DNA of 64,000 nucleotides from positions 26,407,308 to 26,471,307 of the forward strand of contig CM068841.1 of assembly GCA_028554795.2 (NCBI GenBank), given 5' to 3'. Position numbers and translations under genes: made by a program. The stretch's first letter is position 1. Each line of letters starts with the position of its first letter. This document shows, piece by piece, positions 33,150 through 47,592 of this stretch. Under the pieces are notes generated by a model that saw only the letters and a list, made by a program, of their open reading frames with translations, did no database searches and had not been told where the DNA came from. The stretch comes from Sinohyriopsis cumingii. Its lineage: Eukaryota; Mollusca; Bivalvia; Unionida; Unionidae.

Positions 33150-36100
33150 TCATTTAGCTCAATTATCTGACACTAGTGTGCGTTATATCATGAAACTATA
33201 TGCATGTCTTATTCTTGGAGGGTGCTTAGTATACATATCATAGTGACCTACATTTTATACTTCAGCGAATACGTTAAATTCTTGCATTTTACCAAGTTTC
33301 CTTGACACTGTCGTATTTACACGTGCAAAACTTCAAGGATTTAACCCGTCTTGGAAGACGACACTTATTATATGACAAAGTAGCCAACAGCTTCCAGCAT
33401 TTCAGATTCCAGTGATTACATTAGGATTGTGCATACAGCTCTCATTCTCTGAATCTATATTTACGTACAATCAAGAAACTTAATGATACATTCACATCTT
33501 AGAATATTACTATCGACGAATGTAGGTTGCAGTCTGTGCTCTTTTCCCACTATACAATACAGTACTGAGCTATTTTTTCTTTAAAAAAAAACACAAAAAA
33601 TAGTTCCCAGCCTAAATACGTTTCAGGTGTTTTTTTCTCTCCTTGGATTAACACTATTCTCACTCTTTTACGTTATATATAGTCTATTGCAATTCAACAG
33701 AATTAAGATTTTGTCAATTTGCCACATAATACACACTCCACCTATTATTGCTGTCTTTCTAGCAACTACTTGCATTCCCACTGAGAACCTGACATAATTA
33801 GACCTCTCAGATAAACCATCACAACCTATATATTACTATCTGAAGTAGGCCTGTAAACACACGCTCATAATGTTACCCTCCTCGATTCTCGATTGAAATA
33901 ATTCATAACTTTATTACTTAATGAAATTCACTCCTGGTCCTAACTACGTTACTTTGATTACAAGCGATTCCTTGACATACATTTCCAGACATAGGAAAAT
34001 CAATTCTCAGTATACATGATGGAATTCATTTAAGACATATAATTTGCATCTCACCAATGATGCACGAATAATTTATCTACATGAGGTTTTTTTGCATGCA
34101 AAACAACTAAATCCAAACATAGTCATGTAATATTCGAGATAGATACGTTCAAATCATTACTTTCGAACTTATAGAAGAAAATAATGTAGAACGATAAAAT
34201 GAATAAATTTAACAAATAATTACAAATTGACATCAAAGAACAATACTATATGCATCTGAGACTAACCTAATGCTTTATTTGAGATTCGCACCTTTCTGTG
34301 AAGTCGAATCTATCTCCTTTCCTGGCCCTCGCTTTCCGACTCGCGCCCTCCTTTGACAATCTAACGAAAACTACTTCTTATTCCCCGGAATTAAAATTGT
34401 GGCTTGCCATATAACTCAGACTGATTAATTGCGCCAGGGGAACTTTTTAAAGCTTGAATTCCTTACAGGAACACACACCTCAGGGTTCAGCTTAGACAGT
34501 CAGGATTATTTTCTGCACCTGCTAAAAATTGTATCATCTCCATAGAATTCAGAATATTTATGTCTAGCCCGCCTTTCTTAATAAATATTCAGGAAAATAT
34601 CATTTTATGATACCTGTTTCCATTGGTCCAAGTCTTCCCAATAGTTGCCATGGTTTGTTTCAACTGTTGTCATTTTCCGCTACTGACCATTCGTTGCATT
34701 GGCATCTTCCATGTCTCTAACCGTTATCCAACAGACCCTAATTAAAATTCAGTTCATGCCACAAACGAAGCAGATTTCAGCCCACACAGTCAGCAATGAT
34801 GGCGAGTCGAACCTTAAACTTAATATGTCACGCCGACTACGACAGGCGTTACTGTGGAATTATCTCAAAACATGTTTACACCACTACACTCGGCATCGTT
34901 GAATAACTTTGAAAGGTTTTTATGCCACAGTTTCTTTCTTTCAAATTTGATCAAATTCTTTGAAAGAAATAATATTTTTGTTTCGTATTTTTGTGTAACA
35001 GTAGTCTAATACTACTATTTACTGGTAAAAGTTTGTAAGGGTGGCCCAGTTCAAGTGATCGGACACACAGCTTCGCATGTGGGTATTATGCAGCATGACA
35101 CTATGTCAATGGTCGGAATTACCTCACTGAGTTTTACCAGCATATCATATAGTAACTATCAACAAAACTAAAATCTGATATTTTAATACATACAAACTTG
35201 ACGGTGTGTTGGCACATGCAGAAGGTACGTGTACGTAAAAGAGACACACACGTACTTTTTATCCTCTATTTAATATTTTCGTTTGTTTATTTTGCTTGCT
35301 TTATCTCTTTCCTTGCATTTATATGTAGCTTAGTTTCAATGTGGCATGTCTAGTTATAAAAAATGGCATGTGCATTTAGCTTTATTAATTACGTATGCTA
35401 CGTATGCACACATGACAAGAAAATTGTGGCTGTAATTATTTCATTACCTTGTTTCAAGCGATACAGCATGCTACATAATTTATGATTGATACGTTCTTAT
35501 AGTAGTGCTTGACATTTTTATAAACGATCTACGCAAAATATGAGAAAATCTTTAACTTTAACCGATTTTATGGCTGTAGAAACATAGTTACACCTGTGGC
35601 ATGCAATTTTACTCTCATTTCCTCTTGTAACTTTTCTAACTTCTCTAAAGTACCACTGTTATTCTGGAGCTTAAACTGCAGTAAGTAACAAACTACTGTT
35701 CCGTACACTTTCAGTAAGTTCTAATTGTTTAAATATTTAATCTTAGCCATTATTTATGCAAAGGAAATATTCAAAAGAATCTTTTCTACTTAACTGAGTG
35801 ATCTTGAAATATGACTTCATCTTCGAATTGTCATTTCCGGCAGATGTCCCGGTTCACACTAAAGTGGACTGGCTTGGTTGATTTGGTTTTGAGACACAAC
35901 ATCACATAAATGTGTTTAAGACCGAGAAGATGTTAGTAACGTTCCATGCCTCTACCCCCACCCCACCCCAAACAAAATCATTACCTGATCCAGGTTGACT
36001 CCATGGCTTATAGTTGCGAATCCAGCACACCACCCACTGAGCAAGTGAGGCTACATGAGCTTGAGCTATTCAGTTCAGCCCATGGTCTGCATTTCCAAAA

Positions 36101-37170
36101 CTTGCACACAGACTCTCCGATAGCTGCCCAATGGCAACACTAAATTACATAGCGGCAGCACTCAAAACACGGTTTACAAACTACAAGTGTTCATTTTTGT
36201 TGTTGTGGGGGACTCTTGTATCAGACGGGAACATTTTACCTTCCTTTTACGAGCAAGATTATGAACATTAAGCAGTCCAATAGTTTATACGCCCCACTAA
36301 AATCTTCCAAAGAAATTTTTGTTTCGAAATATATATTTAGATAGCCAGTAATTTTTCTAATTTCATTAAGACTTTATTGCATTTGGCTTTAAGCCTGATA
36401 AATCATTTTGGGCCATTTTTAGCTCATGTTTATATTGGTTGTTTTAGCTCTCTTTAAGGTTTTACGATATAGCCTACAGTGATTCGTAAGACGCAATAAC
36501 TACGAGTACAGGCTATACACACTATTCCTCCCTACCCCTCGAAAAAGAGAAAAAGAGAAATTTATATCTGATGTGGTTGTATATCAAAAGGTTGTCATTC
36601 ATACATTTTTGTTCTATATGCTATTGTTTTGTCTTTGTAGCCAGGAAAATAAACAGGAAAACTATACCGAAAAACGTTGGATAATGAATTTTCTTCTTAA
36701 TGACACCAAATCTTATCTGGTATCGTTTTCTTGCTTTCTTGAAGAAATGTGTTATGAAATGTTTTGCCAGATATAATTATTTTATATTATGGTGCCATCC
36801 AGATAATTAAGTTACTGGCCTTTTCTGCATCACAATTAGGTATTTGAAGACCCTTTATTTAAATAGTGGAAATAATGCGTGTCAGTTCGAACAAGAAGAT
36901 TGACAAATTTATTTTCTTTTTTAGGCTTGAACACAGTGGTCATGGCAACTAATTACAGACCACCTTTCGAAAGAAATATGTGTAATAATAGATTATTAAT
37001 GGGTTGAGATAACATACGTCTTGGGGGCCGAGTCCGAAGATATTCCACTCACCCAGCCGTAACCCCCCAGAAACACAACAAAAATACAGTCTTCTGTTAC
37101 CTACTTATCAACTCTTTAATGCATTTATGTCGTGCATATATAGTGTAAAATTTGTATCGTGTTCCCAAAC
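33150..37170. other. No gene recognised
   Basis: About 4 kb of AT-rich sequence. Open frames at 34699, 35946 and 36573 are short, compositionally poor and lack splice or start support. Confidence 0.45.
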
Positions 37171-37173
37171 AAA

Positions 37174-37616
37174 TTAAAAAGAAGATATATGTACGGTTTC
37201 GTCTGAGGATAACATTCCTATAGAGAAAGTTGAGAAAAACGACCCACGGATTCTGCCCTCAGGATGATCATACTGTATTCTAGCCCATACATTATCTCCT
37301 GCATTCAAGTGTATAATTACGTTACATGAAGAGCCAGTGTATATGTCCGGTGTAACGACAGCACGACACAGAACAGATCCATCAAGTACAACTTCGACAT
37401 CTGGAGATCTGGCACCTTCAGAAGCAACTGTTAACAAGACGAGATACAGCCCAGCAACTGGAGCGCGAAATATTCCGTTGTGTGGATTGTATGCGTTTCC
37501 AAGATTTGAATACAAATTGTCAAAAATAACTGTTTGACCGTGAGCAAAAGGAAACTCGGTGTTTGTTTGCCTTACCAGAAATGCGATCTGTGTAGGCACT
37601 ATCTCACGCACCACAC
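37174..37616 (-). CDS. C1q-domain protein, terminal exon
   Basis: C1q domains form trimeric, usually secreted, ligand-binding heads; bivalves have very many as presumed innate recognition lectins. The 146-codon minus-strand exon starts after acceptor TGATTCTTTTCAG and includes the C1q hallmarks: IAFLVRQTN (strand A), VIFDNLYSNLGNAYNPHNGI then FRAPVAGLYLVLLTV (strands C and D, aromatic core), a VVLDGSVLCRAV segment, SCNVIIHLNAGDNVWARI, and SFFSTFSIGMLSS near the stop. This is about the full globular domain (~130 residues). There is no collagen repeat in this exon. A poly(A)-like ATTAAA lies at 37115-37120. Exon phase: two bases precede the first full codon, so at least one upstream exon is needed. 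Confidence 0.93.
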
Positions 37617-37794
37617 CTGAAAAGAATCAAGGTTAGTAAGTTAAAAATAGTTTCAAATATAAAATGATATAGAACATTTTATCAAGTGAAAGACGTGATC
37701 TTATTTTTAATTTGTAATGTCTTGATTTCGATTTACGTATATTCAAATTGCTTACGATGCTTACACAAAGAAATGAGATTAAAGTAGTGCTCAC

Positions 37795-37836
37795 CGAAGA
37801 AACAGCACAATATATAGCATATATTACTGAGGCCAT
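37795..37836 (-). CDS. Possible signal-peptide exon upstream of the C1q exon
   Basis: ATG opens MASVIYAIYCAVSS, short and hydrophobic like a signal peptide, and runs into donor TTCG|GTGAGC 180 bp upstream of the C1q acceptor. The exon ends in phase 0, but the C1q exon needs a one-base carry-over. The direct junction therefore does not work, and the link is only a possibility. Confidence 0.2.
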
Positions 37837-40800
37837 GATAATTTCTGCAGACGATAATAACTTTTAACAAGGACTGTCTCCAGAATATTAAAACGGTACA
37901 TATGTATGTGATGTGTCAATCTTACTTCATGACATAAGTTCCGTTTATTACACGTACGGTTACTGGAAGAATTCTATGATAACGTTACAGCTCATCTTTG
38001 AACTTAAGAATTACTTACAGTTTTGTTAGAACATACTTGGAATCTTTATTTTATGTTTTATATTCAAAGGTTTATTTGACGTTGCAATACGTTACTTTTT
38101 TAGTTACGCTTTGTGTTCAATTAAAGACATTACATCCTCAGCTATATAACGTGTGTCGATATCATTGGGGCGGCGGGGGAGCGGGTTGCGATGACGGGGA
38201 GCAATCTGTATGAAGGAACTTTCTGCCAGCTTAGGAGCACTGTTTTCAAAATGTACTTTACATCAATAGGTGTTTTTTTTCTTCAATTCTAAGTGCACGA
38301 CTTGGTTATTTTATTGGATAAATAGGTCCATCCTTGGTTGGTCGCATGTAATCTGTAAATCAAGAAAGGGGCAATATTGGAAAAGTTCATATCATCCTTA
38401 AAATTGACATGTTTGCAGTTTCCAACCTGTCCTGTTTGTAAAATACTGCAAGCGGAAGGAAGCAATCCACTTGTACATGTGCAGGAATTGAAATTTACCG
38501 TATTTCATGATTTGGTAACTTTTGAGACCCTGGGAGAACACTAACCCTTTCTATGACGTTTCCCCCCGCTATCACAAATCCCTCCAGTCACCCACCCATC
38601 CGAAACAAGTATTTAGGGCGTTAAATCCATCATTGCAACTTTCCAGTGCATCGGTAAGCCATCTCTGTAGATGCACAAGAACCATTAGGACAACCATTAA
38701 CGACGTGATAAAGTGCAGTGGTACAGTATAACTTTAGTCTCATACAAATCATTATTAGGGCAGTAATAAATACCAAATACCAATGCAGGTCAACGCAAGC
38801 TGACCCAGGTCGCATCTTAACACGGTTAACCATGATTATGTTTCCACCATATTAGATCCAAGGCTAGCATGAGATGACACATCTTGCTTTTGAGACAGCT
38901 ATTATTTGTACAAGCAAGTAAAATTGATAAAATTACCACCATCCTTGAATGTCGCAACTTTGTTGTTTAATGCAAGCGTTAGAATAATAATATTTCATGT
39001 ATGATGTTCTTATGACGCTACTTAAAATAACGTATCCTTTCGTGTCTTTTCCAGAAAGAGTGTATTTAACTTCACCATGTGCCTGAAATATATTTTGAAT
39101 GTATTTTAAAGGTTACATATGTGTACTTTCTATGTATCATATTATCATATTCCATAGATATATCTTGTGTGAATTTCTTTTCTATCCACGTGAGAGACGT
39201 AACCTTTTGCGTGAATCAAACATGTTACCATGAATGTTTGCAAGAGGCTTAATATATACATACATAATCCCTGATGTCTGCAACGAAACACCTGTCCCAA
39301 CTATTCACCAAAGAGACCATTTATTCACTTACGAATTACTGTCAGGCTATTTTTGTCTGGGATATTTTGATAAGTATTTCCTTCCATTGCCACGTTCAAA
39401 AGCGTGAAATTACATGTGCAAATAGACAGAGAGACAATCAACTAATGTTTGGACAACCCTTCGCAAACACGACAGTCACGCTGTCAAAGAAAAGCAGAGG
39501 TGAAAAGGTTAAAAATAGATCCAAGAGCAAGAACATTTCCTCAGTTCAAATTAACGTCAGTTTGAAAGTCGTCCTAAGAGAGGAAAATAACTATAATTAT
39601 AATCTAGAAACAAGGGAATCTACATGTTGAACGTTGAAAGTGCGTCATTACCAAGGGCTAATGATAAGGAAACTAAGGAATGGACTACTCATTGTAAATT
39701 TTCATAACTAGATATAGGAAGATGAAATAACTATTAAAGTAGACTATTAAAGTAGTTGCTACAGTCTGTTTTTGAAAATTTTAAGCGGCAGCAGAGACCG
39801 ACAAAACGATTTAAAAAAAGGTCGGGCGAGAAACAGAGAAGCTGAAAATATTTATGACCAAAACTGATTGAGACCCTTTCAGGGTGAAAAAGACAACCAC
39901 AGAAATATAAAATTCTGGAAATAAATTTCAGCCGCAAGTTATGATTTGGGTTCTCTGATGGGTCTTTGATAGTGTGGTAAGGTGCAGGATTGAACTGGAA
40001 TATGTTGATGCAAACATAACGTTCTCCAGGATGTTAAAGAAAAGGCGCTGATTAAATTTGAAATGGAAACCATGCTGAATAAGACCAGTACTGACTAAAT
40101 TCCATAATTTTACAATTAGTATATTTTGATAAGAAATTCACATCAAAAGAAGACGGGTTGAAAGAGAAACATCATGAATCTTAAATGATTCGATGGGTAT
40201 CTGTATAGTTTTAATTTGAATAAGACCACTAACTAGTAAGCGACATATTACATTTATTTGTGGAAAAATCACATCAAACGAAGAAAGATCGAGAGAGATT
40301 CTAATCTAGATAGTACCATTAGGTGTATGGTCGTTCCTAATTTTAAAATGGGTACTTTAGAGTCAGAAATTAAATTCAGAATGTTCCTTTGGATTAGTAG
40401 TCTTGAAAAGTGTGTACTTTGTGCCCCTGTAAGAAAGTTTCTTCATGAGAACATTAGATTCATATAAGTTGGAACATTGTATCAAGTCACTTGCTGAACG
40501 ATTGCATTATCTAGTGCAACAAGGACCTTTGCAAAATTGATAAAAAGTTTTTATTCTCGTACTCATAATCAAAGTGCTATGTTACATGATATGAGATCAT
40601 TCAGATCTTCAAGGAGATAGTTTTCAAGAATGTGCTAGTAATATGGTTTTCACAGTGCAAACAATGAGCACATGTAGTATAAAACATATGTTTTTCCTTT
40701 TTTTGTCCCCTTTGGTGTAATTTCACTCGTCCTCGCCTCAACCCCATAAACATATTGAACCCTTAAATTACCGTTGCACGTTAACTTCATCTGCGGCGCT

Positions 40801-41500
40801 GCAAGCACCCCACTCCCTCCGCGTGAAGTAAATGATCCACTCATAAGTTTTAGAATCTATTCCTAATGGTGTGAAAAAATGGGGAAAACTAAAATTTCAA
40901 TCTACTCTGTGACTGTAGAAACAAAATCCTGCAGAGATGCCTATGGTAGAGATCAATATACACACTGCGAGCAAATGTTTTTTTCATCGATCGATAAGCA
41001 ATCGTCTGTGTGAAAATTATTTACTGATTGTTGTGTTTTCATCAATAGTGTCTACATTCAGACTTGTGTTAACTATATTTATCAAACTTTTCTGTATTCA
41101 TGTTTTTTAACAACTATAAAGCACGACTTCTGTACTGGCAAAGAGTGAAAATATATTGAGTTGTGAGTATTGTATAAAAGAAATACTTGTGGTATTTTAT
41201 TCTACGAATGTAAAGCAGTCATGCTATTGATTCCTAATGAATACTAAAGCAATTTATAGAAGTTTGTTGTAATGGCGTAAACTTGGTAAAAGAGTGCAAC
41301 GTCAACAATATGACGGATAAACTGAGATCGTTGTCTCGTTTGAATGCATCAAACAGATTAATCGAATAGGCACAACAGATGTTGTACACATTCTCCAAAA
41401 TAAACCTCGAAGACATTGATAAACTGGTAAATCGGGCAGTCACCTTAGAAACAGAACGACCTAAACAGAAACTAAAGAATTATCATGCATGAAATAGTGC
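37837..41500. other. No gene recognised
   Basis: Mixed-composition intergenic DNA. The 118-codon frame at 39274-39630 lacks any recognisable motif, start context or splice support, so I leave it uncalled. Confidence 0.4.
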
Positions 41501-41559
41501 ACCCTCAAAAGAAACATAACTCGCCCCTGAAGTGACTGATTTTATTGATGAGGTCAGGA

Positions 41560-43310
41560 ACGAATATGTTCAAGAGCAGACAAATTAATGAAGTGCTTCT
41601 GGGCCATAAGTATACATAATGGGATCTGAATTAATTTCTCTTCCGTGGATATACGAAAGGTATTGTAAGAATAGCCGCGCAAGCATCGATTACAATTTGT
41701 AAAAGCTATTGGTTTAAAGAAATTAAGCAAAAACGACTGAGGAAATTTATTAGCATTCTATAAAGTATGATGTCACTGGATTCCATCGCACAAAGTCTGA
41801 TTGTATTCGACTTGGCGTAGTACTCACTGACGTGTACCTTGAGCTCCGTGATGAGTCATTTGGGTTCATCTGGGACTGCAACGTAACTCATTTGCGTTTG
41901 CAAAGGAGTTTCATGATGACTTTGATAGAAATGGGCTTTTGTGTGTCACCTGATGTGGAGGAAAAACTAATAAAGCGGCGAGGAGCACACCTAAAATGTA
42001 TCAGTGCTTTCTCCAATTAGATAAGCGCTTGTGGAAAACCTTCTTCGTGTTTATATTAACAAAATCGCATGTGCTATCGCTACTGAAGCGGCTATGTAAG
42101 TTCATGCAAAAAGTAAAATTTCGAAAGCGTAGTAGCGAGTCGGTCGGAAAATCACGTGGTGATTATCCCACTCACATAAACGCCAGGCAAAGACACTGGA
42201 CAACTTATGACAAATATGATTACAGGAATTGAAGTGGTGTTAAAAACCTTTGGCCATGCTGAGTTTAAAGCAACCATTGTTGGTAGTGCGCATCTGGTTT
42301 TGCCACATAGTCATAACAATTCAAAACTACCACTCCGTTCATTCACAAAGGTACCCGAGTAATCCTGAACCGCAAAGATAGCAGCACCATCGATGATGAA
42401 ATTGGCATAGGCATTGAAAAGATTCTCGAAATACACCAATATAGGATCGGGATGGACTATCGAAAAATGTGCGAAAGTCTAGGTCCATCCCTCAGCATAT
42501 CACCCGTTTCGTAGTTCCACTTACATAACAACACTAAGCTGGATACTACCAAGGTCAGTTATAACTAAAACATTTTGGCCAAAAATGTTTTGCACGGACA
42601 ATTTTGTTGGTGCTATATCCGGTCAATGAAAATCTAGACATGCCCCGAAAATATCGGCGAATCCAGCATAAACTCAACTTAGGTAGATAACGAGTTTCAC
42701 GTGCAGATAACCAAAGCCACACTGAAGAAATCTGAAACACTTAACCCAGTTATCTCTGTTACTGTATTCACTCCGGACAAAGGCTTTTATCTGCTTACCT
42801 TATCTCCCCATGGCACACACAAACGAATTATGACTGATGTGTTTTTTAATGAATAGAATGAATGAAAGGAAACTGGTATCACACTACATATGGCTAAAAG
42901 ACCTTGGTCGATTGCTTAACCGACACACCAAGCACATAAGCAAAATATATCCATGCAAACGTTGCATGTATTTACTGTTCGTTTTTGTTTATTTTCCAAA
43001 TGGTGCATTTTATCCAAATTTATCATGTAATATTTTAATCATTTTTTGTGCCCTTGTCCTCGGTCTCGGAAACGAGATCAAAATCACTTAACATTTCTTC
43101 TAGCAAAGGAAAGAAGAGAAAGCACAAAGTGTGGCACGATTTAACAATGCATAGTTGCAACTCTGCCGTCAAAGCCTTTAATACTTCTCATTCGGAGAGG
43201 AGGCAGATTAAGAATGATGTTTATAAACCACCGTCAAGAAAGAAAGTTGCTGTTACTGCCCTTTTTGCCAAAGATATAGAATATGCAGACATTTCTCATT
43301 AAACATTCAA
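41560..43310 (+). pseudogene. Unidentified decayed coding remnants
   Basis: On the plus strand several protein-like stretches lie in changing frames: 41766-42020 (SDCIRLGVVLTDVYLELRDE, SFGFIWDCNVTHLRLQRSF), about 42345-42500 (TRVILNRKDSSTIDDEIGIG, EKILEIHQYRIGMDYRKM) and about 42740-42860 (VISVTVFTPDKGFYLLTLSP). Stops and frameshifts separate them. No splice sites delimit them, so they look like an old intronless gene or a mobile element. I cannot name the family. Confidence 0.3.
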
Positions 43311-43544
43311 AGATACATACAAATAAGTCGAAACACTACTACTGTCACTGATGTGTTAATACAGAATTAATTTAAATAGAGACCACATAAACAGTTGTAT
43401 CAAGATGCACTGTATAAACACCAGGAGTAACACCAAAAATATGGAAACAAGCTGCAATCTTTGGAAGAACTTAGAGCACCATCGAAAATATACAAGTACC
43501 ATAAGAATCGAGACGCTATGTTAGAAGCTGACTACAACAGAACA

Positions 43545-43545
<1 letters not shown>

Positions 43546-43576
<31 letters not shown>

Positions 43577-43577
43577 G
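43546..43577. repeat. (CTAT)n microsatellite
   Basis: Eight CTAT units. Confidence 0.95.
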
Positions 43578-43807
43578 TTCAAACAAGAAATATGGGATAT
43601 GATTGGTATCTATAATGCAGCAAGCAGAGACAGAAAAGAGAATTGTCAATTGCACAAACATCATTTTATCTCATGATATTTCGAATAAATTCTACAAATA
43701 TACAAACTATGTAGTTCAGAACTATGCGAACACCCGATTAATGGATGTCAAATTTCTGCATTCATTTCAATAGTCTTTTGCGTAAGAAATTGATTGTTCA
43801 CATCTTT

Positions 43808-44122
43808 TCAAATTTGTACCTGTTTTTGTTTTCCCTGTTTTTTGTCCGTCGTGTTGGTCATAGTACGTTCTGTAACATTGCCGTGGCTTTGCAGTTTAAA
43901 ATCTGCCTTCAAATTACTTTCAGAATTTTTCTCCGTTCCGCAAGAGTTCAACAAATTTTCCAACTGCCTTTGTAGACGTATATTTTTCATCTCAAGCTCG
44001 TTCACACGGTCAGTAACTTATTTTTGGACCCTTATCATCGTCTTCTGTTCCTCTTTTATTATTTTCAACTCTGAATAAAGCATTCGCACTAACTCCCGAT
44101 ATTCAAGTTCCTGACAGCTCAT
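43808..44122 (-). pseudogene. Small intronless coiled-coil protein with one in-frame stop
   Basis: The minus-strand ATG at 44122 opens MSCQELEYRELVRMLYSELK, continues to a TAA at 44020-44018 (codon 35), and the same frame stays open to 43808 (VNELEMKNIRLQRQLENLLN ... DKKQGKQKQVQI). Heptad-like Leu/Ile spacing on both sides of the stop indicates one coiled coil, so the stop is a single lesion or a recoded codon. There is a Lys/Gln-rich C-terminus. Family unknown. It lies next to the remnants at 41.6-43.3 kb and could belong to the same decayed element. Confidence 0.35.
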
Positions 44123-44507
44123 CTTGTTCAGCCACAGTGATTCCCGTGTTACTCAATCAATTGTTGCCGCGCAAATCGACCAGTACGAGATCACTACCCC
44201 GAGTGCAATAATTATTAACACTGCAATTCAGAAGTCTACAGTACAAATTAAGACTGTTCTTCAAAACAGGCTTGCATCCTTTATGTATACTTCTTATCGA
44301 CAGATTGATTTGTGTCAGCCAAGGGCAATGAGACGTCAGCGGAGAGATAAAGGTTACATGTTTACTTGAAGTTAAAAATATCTCGAATATAAGGCAATAC
44401 TAGAATATTGTCAAAACGACTGTGATAGTAATGTGTCACTAAACTGCGTTCATTCAAATATTCAGATGCAGATTATATTATATTCTATAGACAGATTAAC
44501 ATTAACA

Positions 44508-44641
<134 letters not shown>

Positions 44642-44769
44642 GGTGGGGGTGTATGCGGTGTGCATGCATGCATGAACGTATTATCGACCCTGCACACATT
44701 TTCGTCACAGTCTATCTTCACTTGATAAGCAAATCTGTGTAGACGTCCTCTTGTAAGCAAACAAGGTCA

Positions 44770-45655
44770 CACTTTTATCGTAGTCTTAGAATAAACTTGG
44801 TCAGTGCATCTCATTGACACTAAGTTGAGGATTAGCATGTTCAGTAAGTTCGATTTCGGCAAGCAATTTAAATGGAAAAACACGAAATAGTGGAAACTCT
44901 TCACTGTGATCTCCGTAACAAATGGAATATTTTAATTTCTTCCCTTTCACATGGCGAATATCCTGACTTATTCAGCTATTCGTAGATCTCTGGAAAATAA
45001 AATGCTGCTTCGAATACTTTAATGTCACACTGATTATTAATTTTTAATGATAAAACTAATACAATAAGTCAAAATAATAAGACAAGGGCAAATAATCTAC
45101 CGTAAAGGTAGCCATTTTCTAACACGGTTACTCTCAGTTTTGTAAAAGTACAAAGTCTATATACTTGGTTCTTGGCAATAGTTTAGCCACACTTGTCGTA
45201 TGTTTAACAAGAACTGTTTTTTAACTCAAGCGCATAAATTTAAATTAACATTGCCTGAAAGTCTAATGACGTTATTAGTCCTTTGTTGATTTTAACGGCA
45301 CTTTAAGCCCATTATTGGTTATATCATGCCAAGGGAGATAATGCCTTTACCAAAGACACAAGGGCAATCAAAAAGGGCTGTCCTGGCCGCTCTACTTTTG
45401 ACGTTCATTTTCAAGGTAAAGTTCTTCTATTATAAGTATGTTTCAAGGAAATGTTGATGCTATATCATTTTATCACATAGTTGGTACACTTTACATATAG
45501 TGTGTGCACTTTAACAACTTTTTCCAAAAAGTCTATTCTTTGTATGAGGTCGTTTGATTTTGTGGATTTTACAGCAAAAGTAATTGCGGGTGAATGACCT
45601 AAGATGTTTGCATTGCGGTAAACAGACATCTATAACATTATGATCAAAAAAATTT
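44770..45655. other. No gene recognised
   Basis: AT-rich; no open frame or repeat of note. Confidence 0.45.
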
Positions 45656-45659
45656 CAAC

Positions 45660-47050
45660 TCCAGTAGTATCACCTTCTTGATCTAGTGGTAAACATGTCC
45701 GTATGTTACTCACGAGCAGCATGTATAGATCCCACAATGTGCGTTTTTTCAACCTTTTAATGTCGTGTTTTTTACCTTAACATAGGAAAAGGATTTCTGT
45801 AACTACTGATATTTTCTGTGCGAATACATACGCAATAAACAAGAACAGAAACTGTAAATAACTGACATTATCGCGCGGAATATTATATAAAATATGCTAA
45901 ACACTTCAATAAAAATGAATATTCGTTTGTTCCGAGTGAATAACGGATATATTTCATCTCGAATATGAAAAAGTAGAGTACAGTACATATTAGTTATGAT
46001 ATATGGGAGGCAACTCTAATAAGGCTATAGGAACTAAGTGAAAAGCATAATAGGTTTAGCATTCATCTGATGCACTAAAATGCCATAGACAACTGGCATC
46101 CTGCATCGAAAATAATCCAAATAGAAATTTTAAACCATGAGTAGTTACATAGTTAAAGAATAATCTAAATATTTTAGAAATATTTATCTTTATTTTGATG
46201 AACGTATGAATATAATACAAAATATATGTAGCAAATATGTTCATATATGACTGTCATATTCTGTTTAAGTAGGGCATGCCGATAGTTTTTATTCTTACAG
46301 AGAAAGAACTTGAATAAAAAGTTTTCATAAAATCAAGAGATATAACCTGTGTTACTTTTGGTGTGTGGACATTAAATGAGGTAGATGTTTGTGTTAGAAA
46401 TAACTTTAGGGTTAAGAGAGTGCGAACCAAGTAAATGAATTGAAGTATTACCTACTTTGGGGCAACATTTTGCAACCCACGTGCAGATCTATGTCACTAA
46501 AAACTAAATTTAAAACATTTAGGTCATTATTACTAATACCACCACCACCACCGTCAACTTCCCCATCATATTTGTTGGACTTGTATATGGAAATAGTTAT
46601 TTCATTGCGAAACTTATGATGGATGGGGGAAGATTAACATGTTATATTTGGTAACAATATTATCTATTCATTGATCGTGTCATCGTGTTTTGGCAGACAT
46701 CGTAATCTATACACCATCCCCATCACATACATTTGTCATTCAAATATTTATTTACAGTTTCTTCCACAAACTTGCAAAAAATATATGCATTTTGTTGATT
46801 TCATTACGAATCGTTGGGTAGATTTCATCTTAAGACAGTGCTTGCAGATACATAAACCTTGTCCAATACTGTATTGGTAACTAATACACGGTCGGTGGTT
46901 TGTCCGGATAGTCTATTTTTTCCAAATCAGGGATCTCGTACAATCACCAAACGTTATGTCCAGGATATACAACTCTGATTGCTAGAACTTAGAGGACAAC
47001 CGATGTAAAACAAATGTGGACAGGTCGGCCTTTCTGAAAATGCTACATGT
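45660..47050 (+). repeat. Old interspersed repeat, arm 1 of an inverted pair
   Basis: Matches the reverse complement of 59330-60590 in at least four colinear blocks: a tRNA-like head (CTAGTGGTAAACATG), a TGACATTATCGCGCGG-type block with TTGTTCCG and AACGGATATATTT, the GGGAGGCAACTCT block with GGTTTAGCATTCATC, and the CCTTGTCCAATACTGTAT to TATGTCCAGGATATACAAC block. Divergence is considerable. No coding function is claimed. Confidence 0.75.
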
Positions 47051-47159
47051 TTGTTTACAGAACAAACTAACTTGGGACATTTTCTAATAGTTTCTTTTTT
47101 TCAGTAACCAAATGTTACATTGTATGCCTTTAATAAAAAGATATAACTTTTGAAATATT

Positions 47160-47560
47160 TAACAGACAGACAGACACAGAGAGACAGAGACAGACAGACA
47201 GACAGAGACAGACAGACAGAGACAGAGACAGACAGACAGAGACAGACAGAGATAGACAGACAGACAGAGACAGACAGAGACAGAGACAGACAGAGACATA
47301 CATACATACATACATACACATACACATATTGTATACATACATATACATACATTGTATACATACATATACATACATTCTATACATACATACATATACATTG
47401 TATGCATACATACATGCATACACATTGTATACATACATACATACACATTGTATACATACATGCATACATACATACACATTGTATACATACATACATACAT
47501 ACACATTGTATACATACACATTGTATACATACATACATACATACATACACATTGTATACA

Positions 47561-47592
<32 letters not shown>

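Noticed and set aside
35980..36070. tRNA-like module on the minus strand (TTGCTCAGTGGGTGG)
   Set aside because: Only a loose A-box resemblance; no matching B box at the right distance and no second copy in the window.
37795..37836. Direct splice of the hydrophobic start exon to the C1q exon
   Set aside because: The phases do not match (0 versus a one-base carry-over); kept only as a low-confidence separate feature.
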